Both the position numbers and the translations under genes were made by a program. Shown piece by piece: positions 16,102-24,292 of a DNA stretch of 64,000 bases. The notes under the pieces were generated by a model. The model worked only from the letters and a program-made list of their open reading frames with translations. It did not search any database and was not told where the DNA came from. Positions within the stretch are counted from its first letter, which is position 1. Every line of letters begins with the position of its first letter. This DNA is from Bacteroidota bacterium (GTDB taxonomy: Bacteria; Bacteroidota; Bacteroidia; Bacteroidales; FEN-979). The stretch spans positions 1-64,000 of the forward strand of contig JAPLDF010000077.1 of the NCBI GenBank assembly GCA_026391835.1, written 5' to 3'.

Positions 16102-17283
16102 ATGAAAAAGAGCATAGCGATTGCAATATTGTTGCAGTTTGGATTGATCTGCACAATGTATGGCCAGATAAATGTTTTGCACATTGACAACAATGCTGCG
16201 CCGCAAACCAAGGACGGGGTTTTTTATTCCCTGCCGCGAACCGTGGTAAAAATAGATGTTAAAATTGATCGTGTCGAGAACTACAAAGGTCCTTATGCCG
16301 ATTTCGCGCTCCGGTTCCTCGGGTTGAAAAACGTAGTGGCTGCAAACGCTGTCGACTACAAGATCAGCGACATCACCATCACGACCTATCCCGAGCCGGA
16401 TCCGGATCAGTATTATTTTGTGGAACTTGGCGATAAAATTTCCAAAGGAGAGCAGGCAGGCATGATCTCGCTGAGTGATGCCGGGGTGATCCTGGGAACA
16501 ATGGCCGGTAGCATTGATACCGTTGGTGATTTCAGAAACCGGCTGAAACAGTTGGAAACACCTGCTGATGCCGACAAAGATGCTTTCGGCGAGCTGTTTA
16601 AATATTCGGCGGATGTTAGCGTGTTTGAAAAGGTCGATACCATCATCAGAAAGATCAACATCGATACCATGACCGTTGAACGCCAGTATTACAAGCGCAC
16701 CATGGTCGAAAAATCACCTGAACAGAAGGCCAAGGAGGCTGCCGACTATCTTTCAAAGATTAAGGATAACCGTTTCAGCCTCATCAGCGGTACCCAGGAA
16801 GTGAACTATAACAAGGAAACCCTGGAATACATGGACGACCAGCTGAACCGCATGGAAAAAGAGTATCTCAAACTGTTCACCGGCGTGAGCATTCACAAGA
16901 GCCTTACCTTCAGCTATAAATACATCCCGGTGCCCAACCAGATCAATACTGAAATCCCGATTTTCAAGTTCCTGCGGGCAAAAGGGGTGATCGACCTGGA
17001 TGAGCAGGGTGGGAAAGTGGTTACCATCAAGATCCAGCGTGTTGGGAATACCAATACAGTTGCCAATTACCTGAAAAAAGCGGTAAAAGATTCAAAAGTA
17101 CAGGGCTTTTCATACCGGATCCCTGAACTGGCGCGGGTATCTGTTAAACTTGACGAGAATACCCAGGAAGAGACCCAATGCCTGATCTCACAGCTGGGCG
17201 TTGTGACAAACCTGCCAGCCAGCAAATGGAAAGTTATGTTTCACAAGGAAACGGGTGGAATCAAGGGTATCGAGATTCAATAA
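16102..17283 (+). CDS. DUF4831 secreted protein
   Basis: A 393-residue exported protein with a signal peptide (MKKSIAIAILLQFGLICTMYG). The ATG at 16102 is chosen because it opens the signal peptide 10 bases after glnN; a longer frame reading into glnN is rejected. The start of the mature part (GVFYSLPRTVVKIDVKIDRVENYKGPYADFA) and YKISDITITTYPEPDPDQYYFVEL are typical of DUF4831. No catalytic motif is seen, and the family's function is unknown. Its 3' end overlaps that of kdsA by seven bases on the opposite strand. Confidence 0.82.
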   Translation: MKKSIAIAILLQFGLICTMYGQINVLHIDNNAAPQTKDGVFYSLPRTVVKIDVKIDRVENYKGPYADFALRFLGLKNVVAANAVDYKISDITITTYPEPDPDQYYFVELGDKISKGEQAGMISLSDAGVILGTMAGSIDTVGDFRNRLKQLETPADADKDAFGELFKYSADVSVFEKVDTIIRKINIDTMTVERQYYKRTMVEKSPEQKAKEAADYLSKIKDNRFSLISGTQEVNYNKETLEYMDDQLNRMEKEYLKLFTGVSIHKSLTFSYKYIPVPNQINTEIPIFKFLRAKGVIDLDEQGGKVVTIKIQRVGNTNTVANYLKKAVKDSKVQGFSYRIPELARVSVKLDENTQEETQCLISQLGVVTNLPASKWKVMFHKETGGIKGIEIQ

Positions 17284-18107
17284 ACTGCTTTCCTGATTGC
17301 CACAAGTTTCTCAAGCAGATCTTCGAGATAGTCGATGCGCAGCATGTTTGCGCCGTCCGACAATGCATTGGCAGGATCGGGGTGGGTTTCAAGGAATATC
17401 CCGTCGGTACCGGCTGCAATGGCAGCTTTGGCAATGGTTTCGATCAGGTCGGGACGCCCGCCCGTGATGCCGGATCCCTGGTTGGGCTGCTGCAGCGAAT
17501 GGGTGACATCAACAATTACCGGAACTCCGTTGGCCTGCATTTCCGGGATATTCCTGAAATCGACGATCAGGTCATTGTAGCCGAATGTCGTTCCCCGTTC
17601 GGTCAGCATTATTCGTGAATTGCCCGTTTGAAGGACCTTCTGAACGGCAAATTTCATGGATTCGGCAGATGCAAATTGTCCTTTTTTGATATTCACAACC
17701 TTGCCGGTTTTTCCGGCAGCAACCAGCAGTTCAGTCTGGCGGCTCAGGAAGGCGGGAATCTGTAATACATCGACATAGGCAGCTGCCATGGCTGCCTGTT
17801 CCTCCGAATGAATGTCGGTGAGCACCGGGATGTCCAGCTCTTTCCCGACCTGGCCGATGAGCCGGAGGGCTTTTTCGTGCCCGATGCCGGTAAAAGAATC
17901 GGAACGCGACCGGTTGGCCTTCAGGTAAGATGCCTTGAAAATAAACGGGATCCCAAGCCTGTCGGTGATTTTTTTTATGCGAACCGCTATGGCCATGGGC
18001 ATCTCTTCATTTTCAACGACACACGGACCGGCAATCAGGAAAAAATTATTGCTATTATTATTTGTCAGGTCCGAAAAAAACAGGTCATTCATGCTATCAA
18101 TTTTCAA
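17277..18107 (-). CDS. kdsA: 3-deoxy-8-phosphooctulonate synthase (Kdo-8-P synthase)
   Basis: A 276-residue enzyme condensing arabinose 5-phosphate with phosphoenolpyruvate to make Kdo 8-phosphate for the LPS core. Motifs are FFLIAGPCVVENEEM, IFKASYLKANRSRSDSF (PEP site), PVLTDIHSEEQAA, the loop TERGTTFGYNDLIVDFR and VIVDVTHSLQQPN. The residue before GPC and the N-D of the TERGTTFGYND loop are consistent with the metal-independent class (N rather than C at the metal site), but this needs alignment. It fits with the heptose genes as part of envelope synthesis. Confidence 0.96.
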   Translation of the reverse strand: MKIDSMNDLFFSDLTNNNSNNFFLIAGPCVVENEEMPMAIAVRIKKITDRLGIPFIFKASYLKANRSRSDSFTGIGHEKALRLIGQVGKELDIPVLTDIHSEEQAAMAAAYVDVLQIPAFLSRQTELLVAAGKTGKVVNIKKGQFASAESMKFAVQKVLQTGNSRIMLTERGTTFGYNDLIVDFRNIPEMQANGVPVIVDVTHSLQQPNQGSGITGGRPDLIETIAKAAIAAGTDGIFLETHPDPANALSDGANMLRIDYLEDLLEKLVAIRKAVY

Positions 18108-18118
18108 TTATAATAATA

Positions 18119-18155
18119 TTTTACATTTTGCATTCTGCAATTTACATTTTGCACT
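18119..18155. repeat. Short A/T-rich repeat between kdsA and rarA
   Basis: The gap contains two copies of TTACATTTTGCA (18120 and 18142) around a related copy, TTCTGCAA. It lies downstream of rarA and upstream of kdsA on the minus strand. Function unknown. Confidence 0.4.
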
Positions 18156-19424
18156 TTAATATTTGTATTTCTCTTTCCAAAGCTCCCTCAACCTTGCCCT
18201 GAGCTCATTTTCCCGCGGATTATCCTGCGGATCATAAAATTTAGCTCCCCTGATCTTTTCCGGAAGGAACTCCTGGACAATGAAGTTTTTGTCATAATCG
18301 TGGGCATACTTATAATCCTTGCCATAACCGATCTTTTTCATGAGGCTGGTGGGGGCGTTTCGGATATGCAGCGGAACAGGAAGGTCCCCGGCCTCCCTAA
18401 ATGATTTCTGTGCATTGCGGATGGCAAGATACGAGGCATTGCTTTTTACCGAACAGGCCAGGTAGATGGCTGTCTGGGATAGAATCAGGTCACACTCCGG
18501 GTAACCGATCACATCCACCGCCTGGAAACAGGATGTTGCCAGCAGCAATGCATTGGGATTGGCATTGCCGATGTCCTCGGATGCCAGGATCAGCATGCGC
18601 CGGGCGATGAATTTTGGGTCTTCGCCCGCCTCGATCATGCGTGCAAGCCAGTAAACAGTAGCATTCGGGTCACTTCCCCGCATCGACTTGATAAATGCCG
18701 AGATGATGTCGTAGTGCATCTCCCCGGTTTTATCATACATGGCCAGGTTTTGCTGTATGATCCTGATCGTCTTTTCATTCGTAATCGTAACGGGCGAGCC
18801 TTGCTTCACCTCGGTGGTCACAATAAGTTCGAGCGCATTCAGCAGCTTTCGTGCATCCCCGCCCGAGATGCGGAGCATTGCCTCCGGTTCGGAAATGACA
18901 ATGTCGGTTTTCAGGCTGTTTTCAAGGTGAATCCGTCCCTGTTCCAGCAGCCTGAGCAGGTGATGCTCCTCCAGCGGTTTCAATATATAGATCTGGCACC
19001 TGGACAGGAGCGGGGAGATCACTTCGAACGATGGGTTTTCAGTAGTGGCGCCAATAAAGGTTACCACGCCTTTTTCGACAGCGCCCAACAGGGCGTCCTG
19101 CTGTGATTTGCTGAAACGGTGGATTTCGTCAATGAACAGGAACGGGCTGTCGCTTGCTTCCTGGGCCCGGGCAATGACTTCGCGCACCTCCTTCACCCCT
19201 GAACTTACAGCACTCAGGGTATAAAAGGTACGCTTCAACTGCTTTGATATGATATAGGCCAGGGTGGTCTTACCGATTCCCGGCGAACCCCACAGGATCA
19301 TGGAAGGAACATTCCCCGACTCAATGGCCCGTTGCAAAATGGCTCCCTTGCCGATGAGATGCTCCTGTCCAAGGTAGTCTTCCAGCGATTCAGGACGTAA
19401 CTGCTCTGCCAATGGTATTAACAT
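18156..19424 (-). CDS. rarA: Replication-associated recombination protein A (AAA ATPase)
   Basis: A 422-residue cytoplasmic ATPase of the RarA/MgsA/WRNIP1 family acting at stalled replication forks. The N-terminus (MLIPLAEQLRPESLEDYLGQEHLIG) is the family start. Walker A is GSPGIGKTT (about residue 46), Walker B is FLFIDEIHRFSKSQQD, sensor 1 is GATTENPSFEV, and sensor 2 lies in SGGDARKLLNALE. The C-terminal tetramerisation region includes KFIARRMLILASEDIGNANP. A promoter box only four bases before the ATG suggests a leaderless or very short-leader transcript. Confidence 0.96.
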   Translation of the reverse strand: MLIPLAEQLRPESLEDYLGQEHLIGKGAILQRAIESGNVPSMILWGSPGIGKTTLAYIISKQLKRTFYTLSAVSSGVKEVREVIARAQEASDSPFLFIDEIHRFSKSQQDALLGAVEKGVVTFIGATTENPSFEVISPLLSRCQIYILKPLEEHHLLRLLEQGRIHLENSLKTDIVISEPEAMLRISGGDARKLLNALELIVTTEVKQGSPVTITNEKTIRIIQQNLAMYDKTGEMHYDIISAFIKSMRGSDPNATVYWLARMIEAGEDPKFIARRMLILASEDIGNANPNALLLATSCFQAVDVIGYPECDLILSQTAIYLACSVKSNASYLAIRNAQKSFREAGDLPVPLHIRNAPTSLMKKIGYGKDYKYAHDYDKNFIVQEFLPEKIRGAKFYDPQDNPRENELRARLRELWKEKYKY

Positions 19425-19428
19425 GGAA

Positions 19429-19436
19429 CAAAGATA
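19429..19436 (-). promoter_or_regulatory. TAnnTTTG box abutting the rarA start
   Basis: TATCTTTG on the minus strand ends four bases before the rarA ATG, placing the expected transcription start at or next to the start codon. Confidence 0.45.
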
Positions 19437-19582
19437 GCTTTAAATCCAATAACTGTTCATAACTCTCCATTTCTTAACAAATGTTAAAATTATTCTCATT
19501 GATATTCAGGATGATAGATTAAATGTTAAAAAATGTTAAAAAAAAGTGGTCAAAATATTTGGAAGGTAGTATCGCATTGCTG

Positions 19583-19590
19583 TATCTTTG
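19583..19590 (+). promoter_or_regulatory. TAnnTTTG promoter of the small lipoprotein gene
   Basis: TATCTTTG with TTTG at 19558-19561 as the -33 element (21-base spacing). The predicted start is near 19595 and the ATG is at 19619. Confidence 0.7.
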
Positions 19591-19618
19591 CATCATAATT
19601 CTAAAAAATCAATAGACA

Positions 19619-19885
19619 ATGAAAAAACTTGCAACATTATTAGTTATCGGAGTAGTAGCTTTTATGTACTCCTGTGGCCCAAGCGCAAAACAGATCGAAG
19701 AAACAAGAATTGCTGACTCTATCCGCGTTGCTGACTCATTAGCAATGGTTCAGGCTGAACAGCAGAGAATCGCCGATTCAATTGCGAAAGTTCAACAAGA
19801 GAAAATGATTGCTGACTCTATCGCTCATGCTGATTCCGTGAAGAAATTCCCGAAATTATTCAAAGCTCCTAAAAAAGTTAAGTAG
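19619..19885 (+). CDS. Small lipoprotein with repeated ADS motifs
   Basis: An 88-residue protein with a lipoprotein signal peptide; Cys19 in FMYSCG is the probable lipidated residue. The mature part is one long helical, coiled-coil-like stretch with repeated (I/V)ADS(I/L/V) units at about 32, 38, 55, 67 and 72 in a background rich in Q, E and A. It ends in a basic tail (FPKLFKAPKKVK). A strong promoter and a strong terminator frame it as a single-gene transcript. I do not recognise a family. An Lpp-like or peptidoglycan-linking role is conceivable from size and shape only. Confidence 0.8.
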   Translation: MKKLATLLVIGVVAFMYSCGPSAKQIEETRIADSIRVADSLAMVQAEQQRIADSIAKVQQEKMIADSIAHADSVKKFPKLFKAPKKVK

Positions 19886-19901
19886 TCAACTCCGATCAAA
19901 T

Positions 19902-19941
19902 AAAAAGAGGCTGTCTCAAATGCGGGACAGCCTCTTTTTTT
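19902..19941. terminator. Bidirectional rho-independent terminator
   Basis: A 9-bp stem (19907-19915 with 19926-19934) is flanked by A5 on the left and T7 on the right. It serves the lipoprotein gene and, on the minus strand, the pnt operon. Confidence 0.9.
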
Positions 19942-19987
19942 ATGTCCGCACCTTTGCGGATCAGCGGTGATGTTGTTGTTGAATATA

Positions 19988-21460
19988 CTACAGGTTCTTG
20001 ATTTCACTAACCAGTTTCTGCAGGGTAGCCTTTGCGTCGCCAAAAAGCATCCGTGATTTGGGCATAAAGAAAAGATTGTTCTCAATTGCCGCATATCCCT
20101 TGGCCATGCTGCGTTTCATGATGATGGTATTTTTCGCTTCCCACACCTTGATCACCGGCATCCCGTAAATCGGGCTCGAGGCATCATCCTCCGCCGCCGG
20201 GTTTACCACATCGTTGGCGCCCACCACAATAACCACATCGGTATTGTTCATCTCATTGTTGGCATCTTCCATCTCCTGCAGCTTTTCATAAGCCACGTCC
20301 GCTTCGGCAAGCAATACGTTCATGTGCCCCGGCATGCGGCCGGCAACCGGATGGATGCCATATTTCAGTTCCACCCCTTTTGAGGCAAGCAGGTTTTCCA
20401 GTTCATGACAAAGATGCTGTGCCTGGGCCACGGCGAGCCCGTAACCGGGAACAACCAGCACTTTTTGGGAATAGCTTAAAAGAACAGCCGCATCACTCAG
20501 CGAAATCTCTTTCACTGTTTTGTCACCGGTAGCCGGTCCGGCAGCTGAACTGCCCCCGAAAGCACCGATGATGACATTCAGCAGCGAGCGGTTCATGGCT
20601 TTGCACATCAGCATGGTGAGGATGGTGCCGGATGAACCTACAAGGATCCCGCCGGTAAGCATCGCCTGGTTGCTGTAAAGAAAACCTCCCATCGCCGCGG
20701 CAACACCCGTAAAGGAATTTAACAGGGAGATGACTACCGGCATATCTGCTCCGCCGATCGGCAAAACAAATGTGACACCATACACCAGTGCCAGTCCAGC
20801 CAGCGTGTAGATCATCCAGTTTTCGCCTGCTACAGGCGACTTGAACATGATGAAAACCACAAAACCAAGCAGTATGAATAAAAACGAAAGGTTGATATAC
20901 CGCAGGACAGGGCTCTTCACATCGCCGATCCGTTCGTCAAGTTTCCCGAAAGCCACCATGCTGCCCGCAAATGAAACACCTCCGATCATCAGCCCCAGCA
21001 AAATTGCAAGGGCTTCGCCGTTCAGCATCGTTGTTGCCTGGTGCCCGGCAAGTTCGTTCTGCATCCTCGGAAATTCCATCATGGATATAAGCGCGGCGCA
21101 GGCGCCCCCCATTCCATTGAAGATAGAAACCATCTGGGGCATGGCGGTCATCTTTACCTTTCTGGCAGCAAGCCAGCCAACCACGGTCCCGATGATCAGT
21201 GCGCCCACAATCCAACCTATGTTGTGGATCCCCTGGTAGGTGCCATCTTCCAGTTTGGTCTTATGGAACAGGATGGTGAATACGATGGCGAGCCCCATGC
21301 CTGCTGCAGCCCAAAGATTTCCGCTCCGGGCGGTATCGGGATGGCTCAGTTTTTTCAGCCCCAGGATAAACAGGACTGAGGCCAAGATATAGGATAACTC
21401 AAGAATCGAGATATATTCTGAAAATTCAAATGTTTTTGTGAGTGTTTGTATCGTTTCCAT
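19988..21460 (-). CDS. pntB: NAD(P) transhydrogenase subunit beta
   Basis: A 490-residue inner membrane subunit coupling hydride transfer between NADH and NADP+ to proton entry. About nine membrane segments occupy residues 18-275. The C-terminal NADP(H)-binding domain (about 305-490) contains VLVVPGYGLAVAQAQH, KYGIHPVAGRMPGHMNVLLAEA, VIVVGANDVVNPAA and GMPVIKVWEAK, all characteristic. It is the last of three genes in a split-alpha pnt operon. Confidence 0.97.
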   Translation of the reverse strand: METIQTLTKTFEFSEYISILELSYILASVLFILGLKKLSHPDTARSGNLWAAAGMGLAIVFTILFHKTKLEDGTYQGIHNIGWIVGALIIGTVVGWLAARKVKMTAMPQMVSIFNGMGGACAALISMMEFPRMQNELAGHQATTMLNGEALAILLGLMIGGVSFAGSMVAFGKLDERIGDVKSPVLRYINLSFLFILLGFVVFIMFKSPVAGENWMIYTLAGLALVYGVTFVLPIGGADMPVVISLLNSFTGVAAAMGGFLYSNQAMLTGGILVGSSGTILTMLMCKAMNRSLLNVIIGAFGGSSAAGPATGDKTVKEISLSDAAVLLSYSQKVLVVPGYGLAVAQAQHLCHELENLLASKGVELKYGIHPVAGRMPGHMNVLLAEADVAYEKLQEMEDANNEMNNTDVVIVVGANDVVNPAAEDDASSPIYGMPVIKVWEAKNTIIMKRSMAKGYAAIENNLFFMPKSRMLFGDAKATLQKLVSEIKNL

Positions 21461-21469
21461 AGTTACCCT

Positions 21470-21781
21470 TTAAAGCTGTTTTTTCTTTTTCCTGAACATC
21501 TCGAGCATGCGATCGGTCACGACAAATCCCCCAACCACATTGAGTGTGCCCAGCACCACGGCAATGAATCCAAGGATCATGGCTAAAATGTTGACGGCAT
21601 GTCCCATCACGATGATGGCCCCGATGATCACGACGCCGTGTATGGCATTGGCACCCGACATCAGCGGGGTGTGCAATACGGAAGGCACATGCGAAATCAC
21701 CTCAATTCCGAGGAAAATGGATAAAATAATGATGAAGATCGCCTCCCGGTACTCCAGCAGAAACTTTAATATATCATTCAT
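21470..21781 (-). CDS. pntAB: NAD(P) transhydrogenase alpha subunit, membrane part
   Basis: A 103-residue protein with three to four membrane segments, corresponding to the C-terminal membrane region of E. coli PntA. The conserved HVPSVLHTPLMSGANAIHGVVIIGA is present. It lies 9 bases before pntB and 11 bases after pntAA in transcription order, so the three subunits are made from one transcript. Confidence 0.95.
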   Translation of the reverse strand: MNDILKFLLEYREAIFIIILSIFLGIEVISHVPSVLHTPLMSGANAIHGVVIIGAIIVMGHAVNILAMILGFIAVVLGTLNVVGGFVVTDRMLEMFRKKKKQL

Positions 21782-21792
21782 AACTCTGTTAT

Positions 21793-22920
21793 TTAAACGT
21801 TTATCATTGCCTTGACGCGCTCATGAACAATCTCATGGTTATGCGTCACACAGGTGCCTTTTACGATATCATCATCCCAGTTAAGGTTGAACTCTCCTTT
21901 TGCACTGATCATCAGCTTCAGAAAGTTGATCACATTCTTGCCGAACATTTTGCTGGCATCGGATGGCATGTCAACGGGAAATGATGAATTGCCGATAATT
22001 TTTACACCCCGGTACACCAGTGTTTCGTCGTTTCTGGTCACTTCACAGTTTCCGCCGGTGGATGCTGCAAGATCGATGATGACCGATCCTGGTTTCATCG
22101 CTTCAACCGTCTCTCTTTTTAACAGCAATGGTGCTTTCTTCCCGGGGATCTGCGCGGTACAGATGATCACGTCAGATTTTATGGCATGATCATGCACGGC
22201 AGCAGCCTGTTTTCTTTTAAATTCATCCGTTTGTTCAACGGCATATCCGCCGGCAGCCTTGTCGTCAATGGCGCCTTCCACTTCAACAAATTTGCCACCC
22301 AGCCCGACAACCTCTTCTTTCACAGCGGCCCTTACATCAAAAACTTCAACCACGGCTCCCAGTTTGCGCGAGGTGGCAAGTGCCTGCAACCCGGCAACGC
22401 CGGCACCCAGGATCAAAACTTTTGCAGGAGTGATCGTTCCGGCGGCAGTCATGAACATCGGGAAAAATTTGGGAAGTGCATTGGCCGCGGTCAGCACAGC
22501 CTTGTACCCCGATACGGTCGCCATGGATGAAAGGATATCCATCGACTGTGCCCGGCTGGTGCGGGGAATCACATCAAGGCTGAAAGCAGTAATGTTCTTC
22601 TGGGCGAGGGTTTTTATGAGGCCGGTGTTGAAAAAGGGATTGAGCACCGCCAGGAAGACCGTCTTCTCCCTGATCTGTGCCAGTTCATCATCCGACGGGG
22701 GATTGACCTTGATCAGCATATCAGATTGGGCGATCAGCTCAGCCCTGGAGGCGATTTTCGCCCCGGCAGCCTCATAGTCTGCGTCAGCAGCAAAGGCACG
22801 CAAACCGGCATCCTTTTCAACAAGCACAGTAACCAACATCTTTGTCAGCGTGGCAACAGATTCGGGAAGAAGGGCGACGCGGTTTTCCGGGCTTTCTTCT
22901 TTTAATATACCAATAATCAT
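21793..22920 (-). CDS. pntAA: NAD(P) transhydrogenase alpha subunit, NAD-binding part
   Basis: A 375-residue soluble subunit (domain I) related to alanine dehydrogenase. The N-terminus MIIGILKEESPENRVALLPESV, the Rossmann loop KVLILGAGVAGLQALATSRKLGAVVEVFD (about residue 165) and the RQD-loop region EQTDEFKRKQAA are visible. It binds NAD(H). Together with pntAB and pntB it makes the three-subunit enzyme. An AT-rich gap with heptamer repeats precedes it. Confidence 0.96.
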   Translation of the reverse strand: MIIGILKEESPENRVALLPESVATLTKMLVTVLVEKDAGLRAFAADADYEAAGAKIASRAELIAQSDMLIKVNPPSDDELAQIREKTVFLAVLNPFFNTGLIKTLAQKNITAFSLDVIPRTSRAQSMDILSSMATVSGYKAVLTAANALPKFFPMFMTAAGTITPAKVLILGAGVAGLQALATSRKLGAVVEVFDVRAAVKEEVVGLGGKFVEVEGAIDDKAAGGYAVEQTDEFKRKQAAAVHDHAIKSDVIICTAQIPGKKAPLLLKRETVEAMKPGSVIIDLAASTGGNCEVTRNDETLVYRGVKIIGNSSFPVDMPSDASKMFGKNVINFLKLMISAKGEFNLNWDDDIVKGTCVTHNHEIVHERVKAMINV

Positions 22921-22950
22921 ATGCGTAAGGGTTATGGGAAAGTGGGTATA

Positions 22951-22988
22951 ATTTACGATTTACGATTAACGATTTACGATTTCGAATA
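22951..22988. repeat. Heptamer array (GATTTAC type) upstream of pntAA
   Basis: Tandem ATTTACG/GATTAAC units in the 5' region of pntAA. The reverse complement matches 23038-23070, so the two arrays form an inverted pair around about 50 bases, as at 3821-3966. Confidence 0.65.
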
Positions 22989-23037
22989 AATTGACAGACT
23001 TGTATTTTCTATTATTCACAAAACAACTATGATTCAC

Positions 23038-23070
23038 AATCGTAAATCGTAATTCAAAAATCGTAAATCC
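23038..23070. repeat. Heptamer array (AAATCGT type), partner of 22951-22988
   Basis: ATCGTAAATCGTAATT and AATCGTAAATC units just beyond the stop codon of the CDGSH protein gene. Confidence 0.65.
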
Positions 23071-23078
23071 CTGCAGGG

Positions 23079-23570
23079 TTAATCTGTAAACCCAACCGTC
23101 TGATGGCTTCCGTCGCAGAAAGGTTTTTTCTTGCTGGCGCCGCAGCGGCAAATCGCGGCAACTTCATTGTCTACCTGGATTTTCTTTTTCTTGGAGTCAC
23201 GCAGAATAAAATTCCCGGTGATGAGTGCAGGGCCGTTTTTCAGGATATGAACCCTTGCGAATTTCGACTTCATTTTAGCAGTGGCACGGGGTTTCGAGGT
23301 GACAAATTTGGTGCTCTTCAGGTAAGTAAGTGCGCGTGAGGGACATGTGTCAATAGCTTTCATGATCTCCTTGCTGCTAGCAGCATGCACATTGATCCAT
23401 GGTTTTTTCTTGGAATTGAACACGCCAGGCAGTCCGATCAGGCAGTTTGCTGAATGAATGCACAACTCCGCTTTCCAGTAAACTGTAACTTCTCCGTTGG
23501 AGAACTCTTTGACCGTTTCTTTATTTGTTTTGAACTCTGTGAGTTCTGATTTTGTAACTTTGCTTGACAT
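23079..23570 (-). CDS. 4Fe-4S mono-cluster domain fused to a CDGSH iron-sulfur domain
   Basis: A 163-residue soluble redox protein. The N-terminal half (about 25-95) is a divergent single 4Fe-4S cluster domain: WKAELCIHSANCLIGLPGVF, then MKAIDTCPSRALTY. The C-terminal part carries a CDGSH site, CRCGASKKKPFCDGSH, with the three Cys and one His that hold a 2Fe-2S cluster (C-x-C-x2-S-x3-P-x-C-D-G-x-H). The combination is known in Bacteroidota, where its partner is unknown. A TACCTTTG promoter lies at 23593-23600, divergent from pdxH. Confidence 0.92.
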   Translation of the reverse strand: MSSKVTKSELTEFKTNKETVKEFSNGEVTVYWKAELCIHSANCLIGLPGVFNSKKKPWINVHAASSKEIMKAIDTCPSRALTYLKSTKFVTSKPRATAKMKSKFARVHILKNGPALITGNFILRDSKKKKIQVDNEVAAICRCGASKKKPFCDGSHQTVGFTD

Positions 23571-23592
23571 ATAAATCGAATTTAAATTTTCT

Positions 23593-23600
23593 CAAAGGTA
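23593..23600 (-). promoter_or_regulatory. TAnnTTTG promoter of the CDGSH gene
   Basis: TACCTTTG on the minus strand, 22 bases before the ATG. Confidence 0.6.
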
Positions 23601-23650
23601 AAAATTAATTTGCTTTTTATCTACGGTTTACGCGAAAAATACTTTCTAAA

Positions 23651-24292
23651 ATGACAAAACTCCACGCTTCGCTGCGTAAAGAATATTTATTTTCCACACT
23701 GGATGAAAAAGCTGCTGACCGCAACCCCCTGAAACAATTTTCGATATGGTTCGATGAGGCAATTGCAGCGGAAATTGAGGAACCAAATGCCATGGTTCTT
23801 TCAACCGCCGATCATGAAGGCAATGTGTCGGGAAGGGTTGTTTTGCTGAAGGGCTTGGAACAGGACGGGTTTGTCTTTTATACCAATTATGAAAGCCGGA
23901 AGGGAATGCAACTGGCATCGAATCCGAAAGCTGCACTGACATTCCTGTGGTTTTCAATCGAACGGCAAATCAGGGTGGAAGGCAGCGTGGTTAAAACCAG
24001 CAGGCTTGATACTGAGGAATATTTTAACAGCCGCCCTGCCGACAGCCGAATCAGCGCATGCGTGTCGCCCCAGAGCCGCGTGATCCCCGGCCGGCCTTTC
24101 CTTGAATCGTTGCGCACGGAATTTATTGCGCATGGAAACGGACAACCTCCCCGTTGTCCGGAACATTGGGGAGGATACCTGCTCAAACCGGTCATGATTG
24201 AATTCTGGCAGGGGAGGGCCCACCGCATGCACGACAGGCTTCGCTACCGGCTCGACGGGGAAAACTGGATCCTTGAGCGATTAGCTCCCTGA
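23651..24292 (+). CDS. pdxH: Pyridoxamine 5'-phosphate oxidase
   Basis: A 213-residue FMN enzyme that oxidises pyridoxine or pyridoxamine 5'-phosphate to PLP. Family motifs are NAMVLSTADHEGNVSGRVVLLKGLEQDGFVFYTNYESRKG (FMN and substrate binding), the signature FLWFSIERQIRVEGSV, and the C-terminal EFWQGRAHRMHDRLRYRLDGENWILERLAP. It is complete and overlaps the FAD gene by 12 bases at the 3' ends. PLP is the cofactor of the cysteine desulfurase encoded at 26706. Confidence 0.96.
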   Translation: MTKLHASLRKEYLFSTLDEKAADRNPLKQFSIWFDEAIAAEIEEPNAMVLSTADHEGNVSGRVVLLKGLEQDGFVFYTNYESRKGMQLASNPKAALTFLWFSIERQIRVEGSVVKTSRLDTEEYFNSRPADSRISACVSPQSRVIPGRPFLESLRTEFIAHGNGQPPRCPEHWGGYLLKPVMIEFWQGRAHRMHDRLRYRLDGENWILERLAP

